From the NCBI RefSeq assembly GCF_019399895.1, contig NC_091891.1, positions 186,001 to 250,000 on the forward strand: a stretch of DNA of 64,000 nt, given 5' to 3'. Origin of the DNA: Cardiocondyla obscurior. Lineage: Eukaryota > Arthropoda > Insecta > Hymenoptera > Formicidae. Every line of letters starts with the position of its first letter. The stretch's first letter is position 1. A program made the position numbers and the translations under genes. Below the pieces are notes generated by a model. That model was given only the letters and a program-made list of their open reading frames with translations, had not been told where the DNA came from and ran no database searches. Below are positions 53,355 to 61,190 of the stretch, one piece after another.

Positions 53355-53703
53355 TACAGGGTGTCCGGTATAAGGTGTCCTTCCCGTAAACCATGGGTAG
53401 ATGGGAAGAATACAAGTCGAAAAGTCCAATACCATTTTTCGAAATTCGTAATAGTTACCGAGTAAGAACGTCACAAAGTTTTAGCAAAAAACGTGGAGAA
53501 GGGGACGCGGGAGACGGGGTGCGCGGGGGGTAGGGAAAGAAAGTGGGGGCTGTATAATGAGAAACAGATTTAATGTGATGGCTTTAAGTAAATTAATAAA
53601 AATTATATTTGTAGCGGTTTAATAATTAAGATATTTTATTACACTTTTCTATATGTACAAACGTAAGGTTTTGTGCAGATAATTTTTTTTTTAGGTTATA
53701 ATA
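53355..53703. mobile_element. TACAGGG element F, left end only
   Basis: Begins TACAGGGTGTCCGGTATAAG immediately after D. It has the subterminal GAATACAAGTCGAAAAGTCC block but no inverted right half. Sequence from 53570 is AT-rich and unrelated. Probably a truncated copy. Confidence 0.6.
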
Positions 53704-54080
53704 TACAGGGTGTCCGGTTCGTTTTGTCACTCCCGAAATTTTGGGGTAGACAATAATAATTCAAGGCGAAAAGTTCTATACAATTATGCAAAATTCGTCA
53801 CCGTTGATTTTATAAAAATTATAATGTCTCGGCGAATGAACGCTAAGAAATCTATGGGCTGGGCGCGGCGATGGCATTGTTTAGTTTTCTGCAGAAAGTA
53901 GCCGAATCGAATAATAATGATTGGCGAGCGGGTTCGGCGAATGAGCTCTAAGCAACTTAGGGGCCGGCCGCGGCGGCGACGGTGTTTATAAAGATGTAAT
54001 CTGAGTTAACTCAGAAGGAGACAATCGCGAGCGCATTTGTTTCATTTTTGCCGCAAAGATTTCAATACGTATCAAAGTAT
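53704..54080. mobile_element. TACAGGG element G, inverted copy of 11505-11877
   Basis: Starts TACAGGGTGTCCGGTTCG. It is homologous over about 370 bp to the terminal region downstream of transposase copy 2. This ties the terminus family to the DUF4817 transposase. Confidence 0.8.
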
Positions 54081-54139
54081 TTTGCGTTTTACATATAACA
54101 TGCAGCAAAACTAACCATGTTATTACACTATATGTCATT

Positions 54140-54835
54140 TATTCTTAGCTATCTTGAGATTTTCGGATTTTAACAACAGTCCAACCAATCGCTTTCTAAA
54201 TAAATTCCGTTAAAAGCTTGTATATTATTAACTGATTTCTTTCGAGAAAATTTTTGACATATATAATAGAATGGGCCCCATCCAACGCCCATTCTCGTGA
54301 GACGCACCAAATTAATACTTTTCGTCTCTCCGTTGCAATGTTACATTTAACACCTCTAACGTTTTTATAAAAATATTGGTCTCAGGCGCACAGCAGCCTT
54401 TTGTCGGCGCACAGCAGCCTTCTGTCTACGCACAGCAACCAATATTTAAAACCATCGCCCATTCTCGTGAGACGCACCAAATTAATATTTTTCGTCTCTC
54501 CGTTGCAATGTTACATTTGAGACCTGTAACGTTTTTAAAAAATAATGGTCTCAGGCGCTCAGCAACTTTTTGTCGGCGCACAGCAGCCTTCTATCTGCAT
54601 ACAGTAACCAATATTTTAATTATTTCGCAAAATTTCCTATTCAAAGATATTAATATTTTCTCATCTCATCATTGATTTAATCATTACGCAAGGTTTCTTA
54701 TTCAGAGCTATTGAGATTCATTTTTTTAAGCAAAATTTTCATAAATGTCTAAACTAACTATCAATCAGATTTTATTTTATTTTTTTAATTAATTAAATAA
54801 CTTATTGGTCTATGCTTGCAATTTGTTAAATAAAT
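54140..54835. repeat. Dispersed repeat with an internal tandem duplication
   Basis: 54160-54340 matches 25270-25580. From 54286, a unit of about 175 bp (CCCATTCTCGTGAGACGCAC ... GGTCTCAGGCGC, GCACAGCAGCCTTCT) occurs twice, at about 54286-54460 and 54461-54615. The rest to 54835 is AT-rich with no gene. Confidence 0.7.
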
Positions 54836-56300
54836 TTATTTTTTATCAATTTTTTGTAAAAAAAGTATATAAAGATCTTTAGCACCTCTGGGCCATTGTC
54901 TTTTTTTAATTCGCTCATTATCTATTTCAATCCAACTATTAGATTGTCTACAAATACTTCTATAATTTCCTTCTTCAATACTTGAACCATAATGAAATAT
55001 AGCATTCATAACTTTATATGATTTTTCAGCTATTAATACTGTAGCCGTTGGAATCTGAGATATATTACATCTATGTATTGCTTTTACAACTTTATCGTTT
55101 TTTAACGAAAATATTGCAAAATGAATAATAATTATATCTTTTGTCAACGTTAATTCTTTTTTAAACAGTACACTATTTCCTGTACAATTATCACAAAACC
55201 CGTTATCAGTTTGATACCAATGAGAGTATGTAACATTAAATAAATCTTGTAGATTATAGCTCTGTTTGTTAAAATTAATAATAGGTATCGAAATAAATAA
55301 ATTATTAGAACTAATTGTTTTTGTATATTGACACGTAACACACCGAATAGTAAAAGTTATTTCATGCTCTACTGACTCTCTTATACACTCGTACCTTGTA
55401 CACATAGTTGTTAAAAACTTGATTCCATCTAGTTTTATATTCTTCGTAAACGATTCTCCTAAATCTTGTCGAACATCATATGTATTTAAATTACTCATTC
55501 CATATTCATACCGATGCATTAACATACGTAGAATATTTGATTTATCACAATTAAGCAGTTGCTTTCTAATAGGACTTAAATGAAATAGACATTGTATAAC
55601 CGTATTAGCATAACATACAACATTTTCTGTATTTTCAAAACCACGTAAAACCCAAGTAGTATTTATTTGTAACGTTTGATTTTGCTCACCATTTTCTTGA
55701 ACTGCTTCGACTAGTTTAGATTGTATCCATAGAATATCTTTCATTTTGATACGACGTTCCTTTTGCATAGTAATTATTTCTGCCTCTGGTTTGTACTTAT
55801 ATTTTAGTCGATTGTATTCGTCAATAGCTTTTTCGTCAGCTGTCACTTTGGAAGGATCAAAGTTAATCAAATGCAATCCTTCCACAGTTGTTACTCCAGA
55901 CAATGCAACGTAAGATTGACCACAATTAAATATAGAATTGCCTATATCAATAACAGCAGTCTGTAAACTCAATCCTTGACTTTTATGAATAATTATTCCA
56001 TAACTCAGACACAGTAGAAATTGTTTTCTTACAACAAATGCTTTATCCACCACTTCAAATTTAACTTTTACTCTTTCTATCAAATATTCTAATCCTGAAG
56101 GTAAAAGCAATTTAATTTTTTCCACACAATCAGTAGATATATCTCGTACAACTGAAACTACTGTAGCTATTGTACCGTTCACCAGACCCAAAGTAGCATC
56201 GATATTACGCCTTATCATAACTTTTGCTCCAATTTTAATTACAATTTCTTTTGAAAGTCCAGCAGTTTTAGAATTATCATCGTCATTATTCGATAATACT
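54836..56300 (-). pseudogene. Pif1 helicase C-terminus fused to a USP-like (C19) domain
   Basis: The first part has GLVNGTIATV, IIIHKSQGLSLQTAVID and SYVALSGVTTVEGL, the last Pif1 motifs. About 75 residues on, WVLRGFENTENVVCYANTVIQCLFHL matches the catalytic Cys box of ubiquitin-specific proteases. CDNC and CVTC pairs (about 55180-55350) are zinc-like. MNAIFHYGSSIEEGNYRS is the His box, but the usual GHY is GNY (codon AAT), so the catalytic His is replaced. The domain ends with KDLYILFLQKI, as in USPs. The 460-codon frame at 54836-56218 is open, preceded by the A10 frameshift. Either a dead protease or a binding domain. Confidence 0.82.
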
Positions 56301-56301
56301 T

Positions 56302-57705
56302 TTAATATTTTTTTTTTAAATATGAAGTACAGTCAATTGTATCTTCAGCAATTAGTAATATCTCTTTTGAATCAATGCGACTTAACATAACTGTATTGAG
56401 AGCGTCACACATATGACGTGCAGGTAGTAGACAAACAGCGTCCGATGAACATTTAATAATAAAATCGCTTAATTCCTTTAATCTGGATTCCAAAGAATCA
56501 CCTTTAAAAATTATTTTTCTATTTTCAAGTACGACACGATCAGTCGTTGTCAATGTACCAGTACGAATTCTCGACAACAATTGCCTATATGTATCGTCTT
56601 CTCGCTGACGCATATTAATCGTCAATTCATCGTAATGAAATAACGTAAACCACAAATTAATAGCAGTTAAAGAACCAATGCATTTGTTAATTTTATCATT
56701 TGATAATTGCGCAAAAATACAATCTTCACGTACAAAAGGCAATTGAAGTAAATCGCCAAATAAAAGAATGTGTTTTTTACCAAACCAACCATCTTTAACG
56801 TTATTTGTATCAAATATTTTTGTCAATCGAAAATGTATATACATTAAAACCCAATTTGACATCATTGACACTTCATCAATTACAAAGAGAACAACTTCTT
56901 TAAGTTCAGTTCGTAAAACTTTTAATACATGATTAGACAATGGTTTATACTTTGAAGTCTGACCATGTTCAACAGGTAATTGAAGTAATCTGTGAACAGT
57001 CAAACCATCAATGTTAAACGCTGCTATACCAGTAGGTGCTGCTAAAGCGGTATCTTTGTTGAGATTATGTTTAATCCAACATTTAATTGTTTTAATTAAG
57101 AAACTTTTTCCAGTTCCACCTTCTCCACTAACCTATAAACGTAATATCGAATCTCTCGACCTTACCGTATCAATGACTCTATCAAATACTCTTAGTTGAT
57201 CCGCATTTAATTTTGCTCTCATTTCTGAAACATCGATATTATCTATTTTCTCACCAAGATCTCTAAAATCTTGCATCGCTTCACCAGCTTCTATATTTTG
57301 AATACCAATCGGATTATCAGGATCATCCTGAGACACATTCTTTTGTTGTAATTCTTCATCAACTTGCTGAACCAACTGTTTTGCATTTTCAAATGCTTTT
57401 TGCAATTCTTGTACTTTTTCATGATATTGCAATGCCTCTGTAAGATGTAATTTTGCTTTTACAAATGCTTCTGCATAAGTGTCACAATTATCTTTAAGAT
57501 CTTCTAAATTTCGTCATGGTTTAAACATAAGCAGTAAAGAAAAGAAGTAATCTTCGGGCTGTGTTTCAACATTGTATTTATAGTGATTAATAAGACATGT
57601 ACATCGTCGTCGTTTAAGAAAATGTTTACTATCTATTTTGTAATATTCAATTAAATTATTCTTTGGTTCAGTTGTCGTGACATCATACCACTTTGCGAAC
57701 TCGTA
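56302..57705 (-). pseudogene. Helitron linker and Pif1 helicase N-terminal part
   Basis: From the insertion edge: FAKWYDVTTTEP...RRCTCLINHYKYNVETQPEDYFFSLLLMFKP, the conserved segment between Rep and helicase. A Gln/Glu-rich coiled-coil-like linker (57430-57200) follows. Then VSGEGGTGKSFLI (Walker A, about 57125), APTGIAAFNIDG, LFVIDEVSMMS (Walker B, about 56880) and GDLLQLPFV (motif III). An in-frame TAG lies just before the Walker A block (about 57133). The frame is lost at the A10 run 56308-56317. No Walker residue is changed. Confidence 0.88.
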
Positions 57706-59115
57706 TGTTACGTTCAGGCCGTTGATTATTAAAGATAGGAGGAAAGGATGAGGCAGGTCTGGGTAACTTGACCTTATAATCTCGAGATACACAGCAAATA
57801 GTGTACTCGAGATACCGTTCACACCGAAAGCTACGATAAGAGTCAATGCCTCGAGAGACAATATGACGTCTTATCTAAGCTGCGTGACCGGTGGCCGCTA
57901 ATTTTGATAAAGTGATAAAAGTATCACCTATTATCAGGGATGGGGCCGGTGCGACTTATAACTAAAATAATCTGAGAAGGCAGAATTATAAAAAAACAAA
58001 AACAAAATATATTTCTTAAAGTTACAATATAATCCGTATACAACTTTTTAATTAATTAAAATTAGTATCCACAAAGATGACTTTAAGGAACAGGAGGAGA
58101 GAAAAAGGTAGGCAGGTGTGATTCAGGAAGAATGAAAGGAGTTTGATTTCAGGATGATAAACAAAAATGACAGGATCGTTGTCGGAAAGGTTGTATTCTG
58201 TTTTAAAAGCTGGAGGAAAGAAGGATTGAGGTTCCTGAGTTTCTTGAGGTGGGTGAGGGTATTTATCGGCTATCTTGTCGAGGAAATGTCGGTAACTGGA
58301 ATTAGGTAGAGCTGCGAATGGAGAGGAAAAAGAATGGGAAAAACTCGGGAGAGGAACCGGAGGAAAAATATTAGAAGTAAACGAGGGAAGGCGGTGAGGT
58401 GACGCGATCGGCGATAGAGAAAACGATGAGCCTTGGGCCTCGCAATAATCCGCGTACAATCGGAGCTCGGGGTAGCACACTTTACAATTGTAACTTCCGC
58501 CGCATGGCATGGGAAGTTTTCTCTTTAATTCAGTAAGTAAGTAGTCGTATTCCGACGTATTCTTATCAGAGTCAGCGGAAGTGCGTGGACAAGTTCGGCT
58601 CACTATAAATGAGCGAATCGATTTAATAATTGTTTTACGGAAACTCGAAAAAAGTGAGAATCAGACTTACTACTTAGGCGGGTTAATAAACAGGCAAAGT
58701 TTATAGTGTCAAACGTTCCTCTGGCGGAGCAGTAGATTCGTGATTCCGGTGGAAGTTCGGCGGATTTGAGCAGCTCGTGGATCGGCTGGTTTGAGCGGCT
58801 AGCGGATCGGTTGGTTCTTCCTTCGGTTTAGAGCACTCACGAATCGCGGTTAAAATAATGCCAGGTATCAAGAGACTTTTTAGAATGAATGAATGTTCCG
58901 CCCGCTCGCGCTTTTTATATGATTCAAAAGGGCGTTGTTTACGGGTGCCGTGCGCACCGCTTATCGTAGGGCAGTCTGATTCATTTTTCCGAATTTTCCG
59001 TTGTTATGACTCTTTTCTTAAAAACAATCCACTTGACCTTTCATTTATTGTTAGTCATCTCTGTGAATTTAGAATGTTCTGGAAAGAAAGAAATTAAAAG
59101 GGCGTGGACGTAACA
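57706..59115. mobile_element. 1410-bp TG...CA insertion with CGTA target duplication
   Basis: The left end is TGTTACGTTCAGGCC and the right end is the complement of TGTTACGTCCACGCC (13 of 15 match). CGTA flanks both sides (57702-57705, 59116-59119). Removing it restores SFYEFAKWYD in the Helitron protein. It contains one minus-strand ORF (58052-58603). It may be a long solo LTR or a DNA element with 15-bp terminal repeats; the longer inverted ends favour neither clearly. Confidence 0.8.
58052..58603 (-). CDS. Unknown Ser/Pro/Phe-rich ORF in the 1410-bp insertion
   Basis: 183 codons, open. The first codon is GTG just after TTTATAG, so it is probably entered through a splice acceptor. CGGSYNCKVCYPEL near the start could bind zinc. 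The middle is Ser/Pro/Phe-rich, and the end is hydrophobic. It has the same general style as 14035-14616. It may encode a structural (Gag-like) protein, but no motif proves it. Confidence 0.4.
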   Translation of the reverse strand: MSRTCPRTSADSDKNTSEYDYLLTELKRKLPMPCGGSYNCKVCYPELRLYADYCEAQGSSFSLSPIASPHRLPSFTSNIFPPVPLPSFSHSFSSPFAALPNSSYRHFLDKIADKYPHPPQETQEPQSFFPPAFKTEYNLSDNDPVIFVYHPEIKLLSFFLNHTCLPFSLLLFLKVIFVDTNFN

Positions 59116-61190
59116 CGTAAAAAGACACTGATTCCAATTTTTCCACTCTATTTGGATAATAATCATCTACTAAAGCCGGGCAAAATAAATCTGTGGATTA
59201 TTCATCTAGAGCTTCAATCTCTTTACGACTTTTTAATTTTTTCTGTCGTATACGATTAACGTTCAACCATTTAATAGTTGTATTACGATCAGTTCCATAT
59301 AAAGGAATACTTATTAATGTATCTGCAGCTTCAAGAGCTTCACATTCCCTATTAGTTATAGATCGTAAACCATAATTCAAGAGAACACTGGCCAATGATT
59401 TATTTTTATTATTTTTAAAACTCTCAAGATCAAAGTTAGATAATTCACTTTTACCCGCTTTATTTACATACTTAGTAACATACCATGTAAGCAAGGTCGA
59501 CTTTTCACCAATAAATTGTATATCCATATTTCCTTCCTATGCAGTAAGAAGCACGGGATTATAATCATTAATATCAACTTCATCTTCTGTTCTAGGAAGA
59601 TCATACAATCTACTTTTATGTTTCAATTGCTTTCTACCTGCTATTGCAGTTGCTACATCTCTCATATACAATGTTTCAGTAACAGATCGTGAAAATCCAA
59701 AACGACACCTACGAATAACTTTTCGTCCTACTTTTCTCGATCGTAGACAATAATCATTATGTCTGTGTCGTTGATGTTTATCAACACAACCGTACAATAA
59801 TGGTGTGTTGTAATCCGAACCCCGTTACAACACGGAACATGACGCAAAGCATTTCGGCATAAGATCTCGTAATAAAATAACATCAAAGGATGCGATATCA
59901 GCAAACCTCCTTAAGCAATTAAATAATAAGAAATAAAAGAGAGAAACAATTGCGAGAACTTATTGCCGAAATCGCTAAGGTTCCATTCGCCGAACAACCG
60001 AAGTTCGGCATTGCAACCCGATGACGCCAAGGCCCAGCGTCACTATTAAATAACCGCGGACCGTCACGGGCGGGCAGTCACATCAGAGTCCGTGTAGTAA
60101 AACGATACCGCGTAGTGATTCAAGTTCGGTCGCGTGCCGTGAAAGAGGAGACCTCGCGGAGCCGAGGACGCGTGACAACGCCGGAACGCGCACCGAACCA
60201 ACCAAGGAAAAATAGAGAGAAGCAAAGGAATTATAACATAGAATCAAATACAAACGAAGTATATTTCTTTATTTAAACCTTATCGCCCTCTCCCATCGGA
60301 TCCCGAAGGACGGACCCCGTGCACCGGCTGCGGTGCAACAGGTGCAATATTTTTATCTGGCTTTTTGCAGCTAATGTATTGCGAAATAAATTTTAAAACT
60401 TCTTCTACAGAAGATTCTCCAAAAATTGGTGGATTTTTTATCCAAATTAATAAATGAAAATGTTGTATGCCTCTACTTTGATATTCTCGTCGCCAAAAAT
60501 AGTGCGTTACTTCTCCGATCGGAAAATCTTTCAAACAAATAAAATATATCATCGCTCGAAATTTATTATCAAGAAATCTCGACGTTGATACAGGATCTTT
60601 AGCAACAAGTACACTAGTACTCAACGAAGAATCTTGCCATCCATTAACTTCACGAATATATTCACCTAAATCGTCCCATAACCATTCACTAGGACTTAAC
60701 GTTAAGAACCATGTTGCAGGTCCGTAATGTCGAGCCATACAATCTAAATCGCTTCTTGGTCGACGCCAATATTGCTCTGTATTTCGAAGTACGGAAAATA
60801 TAGTATTTAAATTAGACTTCAACAGTTCTTTCGACATAGCTTTTAAATACTCCGCAGCCGTATAACGGCTTTGTGGATCAACTATATTTATTTTATGATA
60901 AATTCCACGTCGTAATTGACGAATATTTGCTTTATTTAACAAATAAAATAAGTATTGTTGATTTAATCTAAAACGTGGATGCTTAGACGTTAAACGACAT
61001 TTAATATATTCATGCTCTTGAAGTTTGATCGGTCTTTTTTCGTCATATTCTTCATTCGAACCAAACGGATATAAATCTGAAAAACACATCAAATCCAAAT
61101 TCTTTTCATGATTATCTAAAGGTACATCTTGAATTTTTAGCATTTGATACAAAGCAGTTGCAGTTTTATTTTCTTTTTTTTTCATATAAT
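59116..61190 (-). pseudogene. Helitron HUH Rep domain, split by an LTR
   Basis: From 61190 downward: YLFYLLNKANIRQLRRGIYHKI, ARHYGPATWFLTLSPSEW and VAKDPVSTSRFLDNKFR (Helitron_like_N), then GIQHFHLLIW, the HUH motif (His-Phe-His). The gene is cut at 60341 by a 535-bp TG...CA insertion and resumes at 59805 with YGCVDKHQRHRH and CRFGFSR. WYVTKYVNKAGK gives the two catalytic tyrosines (YxxxY) of rolling-circle Rep. In-frame stops: TAG before EGNMDIQ (about 59537, tryptophan expected) and TAA after EALDE (about 59198). The region ends at 59116, where a second insertion begins. The key HUH and tyrosine residues survive. Confidence 0.88.
59806..60340. repeat. Solo-LTR-like insertion (535 bp) with GGTG target duplication
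   Basis: Begins TGTTGTAATCCG and ends GGTGCAACA. GGTG precedes (59802-59805) and follows (60341-60344). Deleting it and one GGTG restores the Rep reading across APLLYGC. TG...CA edges, no coding sequence and an A/T-rich poly(A)-like region near 60265 fit a solo LTR. Confidence 0.82.

Noticed and set aside
58858..59097. 79-codon plus-strand ORF in the 1410-bp insertion
   Set aside because: Antisense to the element's own transcription direction, no motif, and short.
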